From contig NZ_LT985361.1 in NCBI RefSeq assembly GCF_900269665.1, positions 4,368,723 through 4,432,722 on the forward strand: a DNA stretch of 64,000 nucleotides, given 5' to 3'. The notes below the pieces were generated by a model. It searched no databases. It saw nothing but the letters and a program-made list of their open reading frames with translations, and was not told the origin of the DNA. Position 1 is the first letter of the stretch; each line of letters opens with the position of its first letter. The position numbers and the translations under genes are program-made. Below, in pieces: positions 14,882 to 23,528 of this stretch. The DNA comes from Nocardia suismassiliense (GTDB taxonomy: Bacteria; Actinomycetota; Actinomycetes; Mycobacteriales; Mycobacteriaceae).

Positions 14882-16891
14882 CTACCACTGCAGGCCGGGC
14901 ACCACCCGGGCCACTCGGGCGGCCGGGCCGGGCAGTGCCATGAAGGGCATGAGGACCGGGGAGAGGACCTGCAGCGGGCTGCGTCCGGCGTCGGCCTTCG
15001 CCGCTGCCTTCTTCTTGCCCTGTGCCGCAGGGGATTCCCCGAAGAGGCGGAAACCCTGGTGCAGGATGGTCTGCTTCACCGACGGCATCAGGAGGTCGAC
15101 GGCCTGGGCGAAGGTGCCGACGGGGGTGTCGATGCGGTGCGGGCGATCCTCGAGTGCGCGGACCACGATGGCGGCCGCCTGGTCGGGGTCCGGGACGGGC
15201 AGCGACTTGTAGAGGTCGGTGGGGGCGATCATCGGGGTGCGCACCAGCGGCATCCGCACCGAGGTGAAAGTGATTCCGGCATCCCGGTTTTCGACGGCCG
15301 CGATCTCGCTGAAGTTGTCCAGCGCCGATTTGCTCGCCACGTAGGCGGCGAACCGCGGCACCTTGGTCTGGACGGCGATCGAGGAGATGTTGACGATGTG
15401 GCCGAAGCGCCTGGCCCGCATGGAGGGCAGCAGCGCCAGGATCAGCCGGACCGCGCCGAAGTAGTTGACCGCCATCGTCCGCTCGAAATCGTGCATGCGG
15501 TCGGTGGAGTTCAGCACCGACCGGCGGATCGAACGGCCCGCGTTGTTCACCAGGTAGTCGACGTGGCCGTGCTCGGTGAGCACGACCTGCACCAGCGTCG
15601 CGACCGCGTCGGCGTCGGTGATGTCGCACGGATAGTCATAGGCCACACCACCTTCCGCGCGCACGGAGTCGGCCGCGTCGGCCAGGTCGTCCTTGCCGCG
15701 GGCCACCATGAGGACGGTGGCGCCGCGGCGCGCGACCGCATGCGCGGTGGCCAGGCCGATGCCCGACGACGCACCGGTGATGAGCACGATCCGACCGTTC
15801 AGCGGCTCGTTGGCCACGGCAGGCTGCCCGCGATGCGGGTCGAGGTTCTCCCGCCAGTACTGCCAGAGCCGGTCGGCATAGCTGGCGAAGGGCGGCACCG
15901 ACAGCCCGGTGCCGCGCAGCTGCGCCCGAGTCGAGTCCGAGATGAACTCTGCGGAGAAGGAGGTGTGCGGCGCGACGGCGGCCGGAATCCCCAACTGCTC
16001 CAAGAGGAAATCGCGCACCGCGGGCACACCGGGCAGCTGGGAGAGCCCGCTCAACGCGCGAGCGCTCAGCGGCACGACGCCGATACCCGACGGGGCACCC
16101 GCGGCTGCGGCCAGCGCGCTGTACACCTCGCTGAACGGCTGCGGCTCGGGATTGACCAGGTGGAAGGTGCGCCCGTCCAAGCCGGGCTTGCGCACCAGGG
16201 CGGCCATCGCGGCGGCCACGTAGTCGACCGGCACGATATTGGTCGCGCCGAGATCGGGCAGCGGCAGCGGCAGTTCCGACGGCAGTGCGGCCAGCTTGGC
16301 GATGGCCGAGAAGAAGTAGTACGGGCCGTCGATCTTGTCCATCGCGCCGGTCCGCGAGTCACCGACCACGATCGCGGGCCGATACACCCGCCAGCGCACC
16401 CCGCGCGATTCGCGGACGAGTTTCTCCGCCGCGAACTTGGTCCGGTGATACGGCGAGGTCAGTCGCTGACCGAGGTCGAAATCCTCCTCGAAGAACTTGC
16501 CCTTGTGGTCGCCCGCCACCGCGACCGACGAAACATGATGCAGCACAGCGCCGGTCGTGCGGGCCAGGTCGAGCACCGACCGGGTGCCCGCGACATTGGC
16601 CGCGTGCGCGGTGTCCTCGTCGGCGGTCATGTCGTAGACGGCGCCGAGATGGATCAGGTGATCCGCCGCGGGCGCCTCCCTGGTGAGTCCGAGCCCCTCG
16701 GCGGTGAGATCGCCGACCAGCGAGAACACCCGCTCGCCGCCGTTCCATCCGGTGGCGAGATCGGCGAACTTCTGCAGCGACTCCTCGCGCACCAGCACGT
16801 GGATGACGGCCTCGGGGTCATTGTCCAGGAGTTCCTGAACGACCCGCCGTCCCAAGAATCCGGTACCGCCCGTCACGATGTAAGTAGCCAT
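14882..16891 (-). CDS. Two-domain fatty acyl-CoA reductase (FAR/SDR fusion, AcrA1-like)
   Basis: A 669-residue fusion of two Rossmann reductases. Domain 1 (about residues 1-350) is an extended SDR of the fatty acyl-CoA reductase type: TGGTGFLGRR at 7-16 and YxxxK at Tyr148/Lys152. Domain 2 (about 365-610) is a classical SDR: GASSGIG at 373-379, NNAG at 449-452 and YxxxK at Tyr517/Lys521. The same order and length are known from mycobacterial Acr proteins and Marinobacter alcohol-forming reductases, which turn long-chain acyl-CoA into aldehyde and then fatty alcohol for wax esters. Both active sites look intact. A basic Lys/Ala stretch near residue 625 precedes a hydrophobic, possibly membrane-associated tail. 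No wax synthase gene is visible in the window. Confidence 0.88.
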   Translation of the reverse strand: MATYIVTGGTGFLGRRVVQELLDNDPEAVIHVLVREESLQKFADLATGWNGGERVFSLVGDLTAEGLGLTREAPAADHLIHLGAVYDMTADEDTAHAANVAGTRSVLDLARTTGAVLHHVSSVAVAGDHKGKFFEEDFDLGQRLTSPYHRTKFAAEKLVRESRGVRWRVYRPAIVVGDSRTGAMDKIDGPYYFFSAIAKLAALPSELPLPLPDLGATNIVPVDYVAAAMAALVRKPGLDGRTFHLVNPEPQPFSEVYSALAAAAGAPSGIGVVPLSARALSGLSQLPGVPAVRDFLLEQLGIPAAVAPHTSFSAEFISDSTRAQLRGTGLSVPPFASYADRLWQYWRENLDPHRGQPAVANEPLNGRIVLITGASSGIGLATAHAVARRGATVLMVARGKDDLADAADSVRAEGGVAYDYPCDITDADAVATLVQVVLTEHGHVDYLVNNAGRSIRRSVLNSTDRMHDFERTMAVNYFGAVRLILALLPSMRARRFGHIVNISSIAVQTKVPRFAAYVASKSALDNFSEIAAVENRDAGITFTSVRMPLVRTPMIAPTDLYKSLPVPDPDQAAAIVVRALEDRPHRIDTPVGTFAQAVDLLMPSVKQTILHQGFRLFGESPAAQGKKKAAAKADAGRSPLQVLSPVLMPFMALPGPAARVARVVPGLQW

Positions 16892-17007
16892 CGCCTCTCC
16901 TGCTCTTCATTCGAACCGTGTTGTCGCACAAGTCATCCGGCATGCAACGGTGAATGCGGAGATTTTGGAAAGCAGGAACCCCTTCGTCCTGACTTATAGG
17001 AAACAGT

Positions 17008-17023
17008 AATGATCCTGATCATT
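17008..17023. promoter_or_regulatory. Small AT-rich palindrome upstream of acyl-CoA reductase
   Basis: Perfect 7-bp arms aatgatc / gatcatt are separated by 2 bp, 116 bp upstream of the reductase start codon. The surrounding interval (16892-17158) holds no gene. It may be an operator for the reductase, but no cognate regulator is adjacent. Confidence 0.3.
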
Positions 17024-17158
17024 TCCGGCAAGCCTTCCGGACTGGATCACTATGTGGGACTGGTCACCCATCGGCGCAGGTCAAAGGGTAAGTGTTACAA
17101 CAATTTCCAGGTATCGCTTAACTGGTCGGACGTCCAGTAAGGCGTAGCTACCGACCGG

Positions 17159-18862
17159 CTATCGCTTCTCGATCCGGGCGGGTGGCACCTGGACGGGAGG
17201 CTTGTCGCGAAAGAGCGCTTCGAGAGCGTCGAGATCGGTGGGGCCGGGGACCTTGTCGGTGCCCTCGGTGAAGACCGTGAAGCCGTCGCCGCCACCGGCG
17301 AGGAAGCTGTTGGTGGCGATCCGGTAGGTAGCGGCGGGGTTGAGCGGCTGTCCCGCGATCCGGACGCTGTCGCCGATCACCTTGCCGCCCTTGGGCGCTG
17401 CGTCGGCGTAGGCATAGGTGAGGCCGGCGAGGGAGAGCACCGCGGGCTTGCTGGTGTTGTCCCACTGCTGCTCGAGCAGGCGCAGGACTTGCTGCCCGGT
17501 GAGTGTCAGGGTGACGACCTGATTGCCGAACGGTTGCACGGTGTAGATGTCGCCGTAGGTCACCGGCCCCGCCTTCAGATCGGCGCGCACGCCGCCCGGA
17601 TTCATGAACGCCGCGACGGCACCGGCCGATCCCGCGGTTGCCGAGAGCATCGAGTCGGCAATGACATTGCCCAGCTGCGAGGCGCCCGAGGCGTCCGGCT
17701 CGCGCGGCAGCACCTCGGCCGCCGCACCGACCACCCGGGCCGCGCGCGGGCGGGCCTGCTCGGCGTAGAAGTCGACCAGTGCGGTGGTGGCCGCGTCCGG
17801 CGTCACGTCCCGGGTCACCACCCGGTTCACGGCCGAGGCCTGCACGCCCTCGGGGGCGAAACGCAACGTGAGATCGGTGATCAGCCTGCCGAAGGAGGCC
17901 GCCTGGCTGACCACCTTGCCGTCGATCGTGCACACGTAGGACTGGTGGCTGTGCGCGGTGAACAGCGCCTTCACCATGGGGTCGACGCGCTTGGCGAGCC
18001 CGACGACATTCGGGGTGAGATCGGCGCATCCGTTGTAGTCGATCGGCGCGTCCTTCTCAGCACGCTGACTGCCACCGTCGTGCATGAGCGCGACGACGGT
18101 CTCGGCGCCCGCCGCCCGCATCTCCGGCACGTACTTGTTGATGGCGTCCACCCCGTCGCCGAACTGATATCCCCGAATGCCCTCGGGGAAAACAAGATTC
18201 ACAGTGTCGGGGGTGACCGTGCCGACCACGCCGACCTTGTGCCCGCCGACCTGCAGGATGGTCCACGGTGTCAGCGCGGGTGGCAGTTTGCCCTCGGCGT
18301 CGGTGACGTTCGCGGCCAGGTAGGGAAACTTGGCCCCGGTGAACGGTTCGCCCGGCGAACACCCGTCCGGCGCGCAGCCGCCCTGCTGAAGCCGGGCCAA
18401 TTCCAGGACGCCGTCGTCGAATTCGTGATTGCCGACCGAGGAGGCGGCGACGCCGATGTTGTTCATGAACGTGATGGTCGGCTCGTCGTGGAAGAGCCCG
18501 GACACCAGCGGGCTGGCCCCGATGTCGTCGCCCGCCGCGACCACCGCGCTCGCCGGGTAGGCCGCCTTCAACCGCGCCAGATGTGTCGCCAGGTAGGCGG
18601 CCCCGCCCGCGTCGTAGTTGGCGATCTTGCCGGTCGAACCGGCCGGTGGCTGCAGGTTGCCGTGCAGGTCGTTGAACCCGAACAGATGCACCTCGTCGGA
18701 TTTCGCCGCGGGCAGATCGTTCGTCGAGACCAAGGGGATGGCGCCCGGCGTGGCCGACGTGGTCGGCGCACTGCCGTTGTTGTCGGCGGTGCCGCATCCC
18801 GCGATCAAGACGATGCTCACGAACCCGGAGAAAACAGCGGCAAAGCGGCGGCGCGCGTTCAT
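17159..18862 (-). CDS. Exported 5'-nucleotidase / metallophosphoesterase lipoprotein
   Basis: A 567-residue lipoprotein. The signal peptide ends in the lipobox LIAGC with Cys23. The N-terminal calcineurin-like metallophosphoesterase domain shows FNDLHGN, a GDDIGASP segment in place of the usual GD, GNHEFDDG, and the late histidine pair TAHSHQ. The C-terminal 5'-nucleotidase domain shows GNVIADSM, a MNPGGVRADL segment, YGDIYTVQPFGN and a LAGGGDGFTVF substrate loop. Such enzymes hydrolyse extracellular nucleotides or UDP-sugars to release nucleosides and phosphate. The start at ATG 18862 gives a normal signal peptide; an extension to 18898 would put 12 residues before it. It stands alone. Confidence 0.92.
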   Translation of the reverse strand: MNARRRFAAVFSGFVSIVLIAGCGTADNNGSAPTTSATPGAIPLVSTNDLPAAKSDEVHLFGFNDLHGNLQPPAGSTGKIANYDAGGAAYLATHLARLKAAYPASAVVAAGDDIGASPLVSGLFHDEPTITFMNNIGVAASSVGNHEFDDGVLELARLQQGGCAPDGCSPGEPFTGAKFPYLAANVTDAEGKLPPALTPWTILQVGGHKVGVVGTVTPDTVNLVFPEGIRGYQFGDGVDAINKYVPEMRAAGAETVVALMHDGGSQRAEKDAPIDYNGCADLTPNVVGLAKRVDPMVKALFTAHSHQSYVCTIDGKVVSQAASFGRLITDLTLRFAPEGVQASAVNRVVTRDVTPDAATTALVDFYAEQARPRAARVVGAAAEVLPREPDASGASQLGNVIADSMLSATAGSAGAVAAFMNPGGVRADLKAGPVTYGDIYTVQPFGNQVVTLTLTGQQVLRLLEQQWDNTSKPAVLSLAGLTYAYADAAPKGGKVIGDSVRIAGQPLNPAATYRIATNSFLAGGGDGFTVFTEGTDKVPGPTDLDALEALFRDKPPVQVPPARIEKR

Positions 18863-19024
18863 GCTCCGACTGTCCCATGTGCGGCCGGTCGCTGCCACCG
18901 CACACGCGCGCCCGCGCCGGTGTTCGCGCGGTGCTCTCGCTCAGTTCACCGGGTATTCCGATGGCCTGGCTAGGCACGAAGGCGAACGAGGTCCCGCTGT
19001 GCAGACGATCGGAGTGAGGTCACT

Positions 19025-20089
19025 ATGACGAGTTCGATGACGCGACGCGATGCGATGAAGGTGCTCGGGGTGGCGGGCGGTGTGCTGGCCGCCGGGGCCG
19101 GACTGCCGGTGGCCGCCGCGGCGCCGGGGGAGATCCGGGTGCTGGCGATCAATATCTGGTTGGGCGGGAGCAAGATCTCCAACGGGATAGGGCTGGTCGC
19201 CGATCTGATCATCGATACGCAGGCCTCGATCGTGCTGCTGTCGGAGGCGAACAAGGCGACGAACGCGATCGCGGCCGCGCTGGAGAAGAAGGGGCGTAAG
19301 TTCACCGCGGTGTCCTCCGGTGACACCGGCCTGCTCACGGAGTTCCCGGTCGAGGACAGCGCCGATCAGCGGTGGATGGTCAAGGCGCGGTTGAACATCG
19401 GCGGAAAGCGGGTGACCGCCTACGCCGCCCACCTCGAATACCGTTGGTACGCCACCTATCTGCCGCGCGGATACGGTGCGGGCGTGCCCGCGCCGGGGGA
19501 GTACTCCGAGTTCGGCTGGAACAAGATGCCGGGTGGGCCGGTCACCGATCCGGTGGCGGTGCAGCGGGTCAACCTCGCCTCGGGCCGCCCCGACGTACTC
19601 AGCGCCTTCATCGACGACGCGAAAGCCGAAGCGGCAGCGGGTAGTTCGGTACTCCTGGGCGGTGACTTCAATGAACCGTCTGTACTGGACTGGACGCCCG
19701 CGACGGCGAATCTGTTCGACCATCACGGCGTGGTGCTGCCGTGGGAGAGCACGCGGCGCCTGCAACAGGCCGGTTTCGTGGACGCCTACCGCACGACCTA
19801 CCCGAACCCGGTGACCCATCCCGGATTCACCTGGCCCGCCAGCAATCCGGACGCGCGGGTCGACCAGCTCACCTGGACACCCGAGGCCGACGAGCGGGAC
19901 CGGATCGATTACATCTTCGCGGGCCCCGGCTCCGCGCTGAACCTGACCGGCGCCGGAATCGTCGGCCCGCGCGGCTCGATCGTGCGCAACGTCCGCCAGG
20001 ACGAGAACACGCAGGACAATTTCATCGCCTCGCCGCCGAAGTGGGTGACCGACCACAAGGCTGTGCTGGCGACCTACCAGCTCGGCTGA
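19025..20089 (+). CDS. Tat-exported endonuclease/exonuclease/phosphatase (EEP) fold enzyme
   Basis: A 354-residue protein. A Tat signal (TRRDAMKVLG at 6-15, then an alanine-rich hydrophobic stretch ending near residue 35) is followed by an EEP domain. Recognisable motifs are VLAINIWLGG (a N-W variant of the usual N-W/N-N strand), the metal glutamate in IVLLSEANK, the GGDFNEPS motif with catalytic Asp/Asn, RIDYIF, and the terminal SDH-type motif here VTDHKAVLA. Relatives include DNase I, phosphodiesterases and sphingomyelinases; the substrate outside the cell is unknown. It faces away from the 5'-nucleotidase gene at 18862, so the two exported phosphoesterases may share a divergent control region. 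Good ribosome site (ggagtgagg). Confidence 0.9.
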   Translation: MTSSMTRRDAMKVLGVAGGVLAAGAGLPVAAAAPGEIRVLAINIWLGGSKISNGIGLVADLIIDTQASIVLLSEANKATNAIAAALEKKGRKFTAVSSGDTGLLTEFPVEDSADQRWMVKARLNIGGKRVTAYAAHLEYRWYATYLPRGYGAGVPAPGEYSEFGWNKMPGGPVTDPVAVQRVNLASGRPDVLSAFIDDAKAEAAAGSSVLLGGDFNEPSVLDWTPATANLFDHHGVVLPWESTRRLQQAGFVDAYRTTYPNPVTHPGFTWPASNPDARVDQLTWTPEADERDRIDYIFAGPGSALNLTGAGIVGPRGSIVRNVRQDENTQDNFIASPPKWVTDHKAVLATYQLG

Positions 20090-20096
20090 CGTTCCC

Positions 20097-20135
20097 CGGC
20101 TACGGCACCCCGACGGGTGCGGGGTGCCGTAGCCG
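20097..20135. terminator. Bidirectional hairpin terminator between EEP enzyme and SDR
   Basis: Perfect 15-bp arms (cggctacggcacccc and its complement) with a 9-nt loop, starting 7 bp after the EEP stop codon and ending 18 bp before the convergent SDR stop. Confidence 0.85.
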
Positions 20136-20153
20136 AGTGGTCGTCCCGTTCGA

Positions 20154-20927
20154 TCAACGAAGTGTGTAGCCGCCATCAGGGTAGAGAGTGGACCCGGTGG
20201 TGAAGGTGTTGGTGAACAGGTAGACGACCGAGTGCGCGATCTCGTCCTCGGTCGCGGGCCGGCCGAGCAGCGTTTCGCGACGGTACTGATCGAAGGCGGC
20301 CGCCCGGGCGACGTCCGGCCGGTTCGACCACAGGTGCCCGTCCACCGTGCCCGGCGAGAGGACGTTGACCCGGACGGGCGCGAGTTCGACGGCGAGCCCA
20401 CGACCCAGCCCTTCGATGGCGGCATTGCACGCGACGTATGCGGGGGCGAGGCCGGCGGGACGAGCCGACGCGGCACCCGACATCAACACCACCGATCCGT
20501 CTGCGGCGAGCTTGGGCGCGGCCAACCGGATCGCGTGGTACTGGCCCCAGAACTTGGACTCGAACGGTGACGCCGCGTCCGCCGCGCTGAGCTCGCGCAT
20601 CGGCCCGACCTGGTAGGACGCCGCCGTGGTGAACAGATGGTCGACGCGGTCGATGCCGTCGAAGAAGGCGGCGAGCGAGTCGGTATCGCCGGTGTCGACG
20701 GTCTGCCACCTGGCCGCGTCACCGAGTTCGGCTGCCGCGGCGGTCAACCGGGCGGCGGTGCGCCCACCCAGTACGACTCGCCCGCCGGCCGCGACGACCC
20801 GGTGCGCGACCCGCAACCCGATGCCGGAGCCGCCGCCGATCAGCACGACCGTCCGCCCGCGTAGCTCCCCGGCATCGTTCGGTGCGCCGGAACCGTCGGC
20901 GGTGGTGTCGTCCCTGACCTGCGACAT
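20154..20927 (-). CDS. Atypical SDR-family oxidoreductase lacking the catalytic lysine
   Basis: A 257-residue Rossmann protein. The cofactor loop GGGSGIG is at 31-37, a serine at 150 precedes the active site, and the PG loop is VLSPGTVDG. The family's YxxxK catalytic motif reads YVACN (Tyr164 to Asn168), so the lysine that lowers the tyrosine pKa is replaced by asparagine. The C-terminus (TLYPDGGYTLR) matches the usual GGxxL ending. It may work with a different proton relay or may bind ligand without classical catalysis. The start is ATG 20927 with ggagg upstream. It is convergent with the EEP gene and has no obvious operon partner; the polysaccharide locus begins 26 bp beyond, at 21026 and up, on the same strand upstream. 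Confidence 0.88.
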   Translation of the reverse strand: MSQVRDDTTADGSGAPNDAGELRGRTVVLIGGGSGIGLRVAHRVVAAGGRVVLGGRTAARLTAAAAELGDAARWQTVDTGDTDSLAAFFDGIDRVDHLFTTAASYQVGPMRELSAADAASPFESKFWGQYHAIRLAAPKLAADGSVVLMSGAASARPAGLAPAYVACNAAIEGLGRGLAVELAPVRVNVLSPGTVDGHLWSNRPDVARAAAFDQYRRETLLGRPATEDEIAHSVVYLFTNTFTTGSTLYPDGGYTLR

Positions 20928-21025
20928 ACTGCTGCCTCCTTCGCGCACGCTGCTTACTCGACCATCGGCCGCAACCAGCCGGCGACCGGTCCTATTCCCG
21001 CACCATCCTCGAGGCGCGGTGCGGG

Positions 21026-22135
21026 TCAGCGCACAAACCGGGCGACGGTGGCGGCCACATCGGCGCGGAACGCGGCAGGGGAGAACGTCTCGGCGTGGGC
21101 ACGGATAGCGACCGGGCTATAACAGGCGGGGTCGAAGTCGACCATCGCCTTGGCCAGGTGCTCGACGACCGCCGCGTCGGGACCGTGCGGTATGTGCTCG
21201 CCGGTCGTGCCGGGCACGACGGTGTCCAGCGCGCCACCATGCCCGACCGCGAGAATCGGTGTGCCACAAGCCATTGCCTCGACCGGGACGATGCCGAAGT
21301 CCTCCACGCCGGGCATGAGCAGCGCGCGGCACCGGCGATAGGTGTCGAGCAGCACGTCATGGGAGGTGGCGCCGAGAAAGGTCGTTGCCGGTCCGGCGAG
21401 CGTGTCGAGGTGGGTGCGGAACCGCCCGTCGCCGAGAATGACGAGTCGGCAGCCCGCTCGCTGGGCGGCGCGGATGGCGAGGTCCGGGCGTTTGTACGGG
21501 ACGAGCCTGCCCGCGAAGAGGAAGAAGTCCTCGCGCGCAATCGTCGGTTCGGGCGTGAAGCGGTCGATCTGGACCGGCGGATAGGTGACTGTCGCGGGCA
21601 ACCCCCACCAGTCGTTGACCCGGTCGGCGACGGCTCGAGAATTCGCGATGACATGCGAAAGCCTAGGGGCAGCACGCAATTCGGACCGGCGAGCCAGCGA
21701 CCCCAGCGCGGTGAGCGCTAGCTGACCCGCACGACCACCGGCCTCCTGCGCACGAAAATCCTTGTCCCAGGCCCACCGTGCCGGACTGTGCACATAGGCG
21801 ATCACCGGCGCGTCGGTGGCGAAGGCGGCTTGCGTGGCGAAGGCGTGATGGCTGACGACGACAGCGTCGTAGCGATCCCGTAGCGGGAGGCGGCGCAGAG
21901 CACGCGGGACGAACGGCAGCAACGGCGCGTGCGAGCGGCCACCCGAGACGGCGTAGGCCCGGCTCAACCAGGTGTCGTGCACCGTGGTGAGCGGAGCCCG
22001 CACGCCCGCGGGATCGACGATCGGCGCGAAAACCTCGGTCCCCGGCCACGTTTCGGCGAGCGCACCGACGACCGCCTCGGAGCCGCCGAACTCGGTGAAC
22101 CGTTCGTGCACGATGGCGATGCGCGGCTGCGTCAT
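21026..22135 (-). CDS. GT4-family glycosyltransferase
   Basis: A 369-residue GT-B glycosyltransferase. The N-terminal domain opens IAIVHERFTEFGGSE, a common GT4 acceptor-side loop, and the C-terminal domain holds FAGRLVPYKRPDLAI, then the donor-binding EX7E-type segment MPGVEDFGIVPVEAMACGTPILAVG. No membrane segments are seen, so it acts at the cytoplasmic face, adding a sugar from a nucleotide donor to the lipid-linked repeat unit. Its start overlaps the stop of the aminotransferase gene by 4 bp, giving translational coupling. It is the last gene of the minus-strand run that starts at 28961. Donor and linkage cannot be told from sequence. Confidence 0.92.
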   Translation of the reverse strand: MTQPRIAIVHERFTEFGGSEAVVGALAETWPGTEVFAPIVDPAGVRAPLTTVHDTWLSRAYAVSGGRSHAPLLPFVPRALRRLPLRDRYDAVVVSHHAFATQAAFATDAPVIAYVHSPARWAWDKDFRAQEAGGRAGQLALTALGSLARRSELRAAPRLSHVIANSRAVADRVNDWWGLPATVTYPPVQIDRFTPEPTIAREDFFLFAGRLVPYKRPDLAIRAAQRAGCRLVILGDGRFRTHLDTLAGPATTFLGATSHDVLLDTYRRCRALLMPGVEDFGIVPVEAMACGTPILAVGHGGALDTVVPGTTGEHIPHGPDAAVVEHLAKAMVDFDPACYSPVAIRAHAETFSPAAFRADVAATVARFVR

Positions 22136-23499
22136 GCGAGCTCGGACGAGATGCGCCGCGGCGCCGCGTGGCGGCGGATCGCGGGGGCGACGGCGCGACC
22201 TTCGAGCAGACCGCCGACACCAACCTGCTCGATCGCCTTGCGGTAGACGGCCGCCGCTTCCCGGCAGGCCGCGATCGTCTCATCGATATCGGCGTCGGTG
22301 TGCGCGGCCGAGGTGACGAAGGACTGCCCGAGCACACCGCGGTGCAGCAACTCCTGCAGGAACAAGGTGCGGAATTCCTGGGAGGGCTGACCGTCCGGGT
22401 CGCGGGTGACGAAGATGAGGCAGGACGGTCGGCCGAGCACCTGGAGATACTCGGCGATGCCGAGCTCGGCGGCCACGGCGTTGACACCGTCGGCGAGCCG
22501 GCGGCCCGCGCGCTCCATTCGCTCGACGGGATCACTGGTCCGATACTCGTGCACCACGGCACGGAACGCGGCCAGCGCACCGGTCTCCGGTCCGTGCGTG
22601 GTGGACAACAGGAAGACCCGGTCCTGATCGGTGCGCAGGCCACCGAGTTCCATGAACTCGCGCCGGCCCGCCAGGGCCGAGAGCGGAAACCCGTTGCCCA
22701 TGGCCTTACCCCAGCAGGACAGGTCGGGCCGCACACCGTACACCGCCTGCGCGCCGCCCGCGGACCAGCGGAAGCCGGTGATCATCTCGTCGAACACGAG
22801 CAGTGCGCCGTAGCGGTCGCAGAGCGCTCGAACACCGGCCAGGAAGCCGGGTTCCGGTTCGGCCAGCGCGGTGGCGGCCTCCAGGACGACCGCCGCGATC
22901 ACCCCGGAATCCAGCACGGCCGCCAGCGACGGCAGATCGTTGTAGCGGAATCGCACTGTGCCCGCCGAAGTTTCGGCGGGGATGCCGCTGTTCATCGTGG
23001 TGGTGCCGATGAACCAGTCGTCCACCGAGAAGAACGGTTGATCGCAGACGGCGACGGCGGTCCGGCCGGTGGCGGCTCTGGCCAGCCGGACCGCGGCGGT
23101 GGTCGCGTCGGAGCCGTTCTTGGCGAACTTCACCATGTCGGCGCCCGGTACGAGGCTCAGGAAATCTTGCGCCGCAAGCAGTTCCAGTTCGGTCGGGCGA
23201 CTGAAACTGACGCCGTCGGCGATGGCGCGGTGCACGGCGTCGAGGACCGGTGGGAAGCCGTGCCCCAGGGTGACCGAACGTAAGCCCATGCCGTACTCGA
23301 CATAACGGTTGCCGTCCGCGTCCCAGACGTGACAACCTTTGCCGCGCACCAGGATCGGTGCCATGTGCTCGGGGTATTGGTCGGCGCCTCGGGCATAGGT
23401 GTGTGCCCCACCGGGAATCAGGTCGTGCAGCCGCGCTTGGAGCTCGTTGCTGCGGGTGAAGCGGCGCGGTGCCGCCGGATGGTCGGAAATCGGCTCCAT
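22132..23499 (-). CDS. PLP-dependent class III aminotransferase (glutamate-1-semialdehyde aminomutase-like)
   Basis: A 455-residue fold-type I PLP enzyme. The PLP lysine is Lys265 in CWGKAMGNG. The cofactor aspartate is Asp237 in VFDEMITGFR, and the phosphate-binding segment is KNGSDATTAAVRLAR near 127. It resembles glutamate-1-semialdehyde 2,1-aminomutase, but its place in a glycosyltransferase operon argues for a role in making an amino sugar or amino-acid decoration. hemL is therefore not assigned. The start is ATG 23499, preceded by aggagcc; the same frame stays open far upstream, but that extension overlaps the tandem-GNAT gene in another frame and is a shadow. It is coupled to the downstream glycosyltransferase by a 4-bp overlap. 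Confidence 0.9.
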   Translation of the reverse strand: MEPISDHPAAPRRFTRSNELQARLHDLIPGGAHTYARGADQYPEHMAPILVRGKGCHVWDADGNRYVEYGMGLRSVTLGHGFPPVLDAVHRAIADGVSFSRPTELELLAAQDFLSLVPGADMVKFAKNGSDATTAAVRLARAATGRTAVAVCDQPFFSVDDWFIGTTTMNSGIPAETSAGTVRFRYNDLPSLAAVLDSGVIAAVVLEAATALAEPEPGFLAGVRALCDRYGALLVFDEMITGFRWSAGGAQAVYGVRPDLSCWGKAMGNGFPLSALAGRREFMELGGLRTDQDRVFLLSTTHGPETGALAAFRAVVHEYRTSDPVERMERAGRRLADGVNAVAAELGIAEYLQVLGRPSCLIFVTRDPDGQPSQEFRTLFLQELLHRGVLGQSFVTSAAHTDADIDETIAACREAAAVYRKAIEQVGVGGLLEGRAVAPAIRRHAAPRRISSELA

Positions 23500-23528
23500 G
23501 GTCGGGCTCCTGGAGGGTCGGGTCGTGG

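Noticed and set aside
22132..23499. Calling the GSA-aminomutase-like gene hemL
   Set aside because: It sits in a glycosyltransferase operon, is not near heme genes, and the family includes sugar and amino-acid aminotransferases, so the heme call is not supported.
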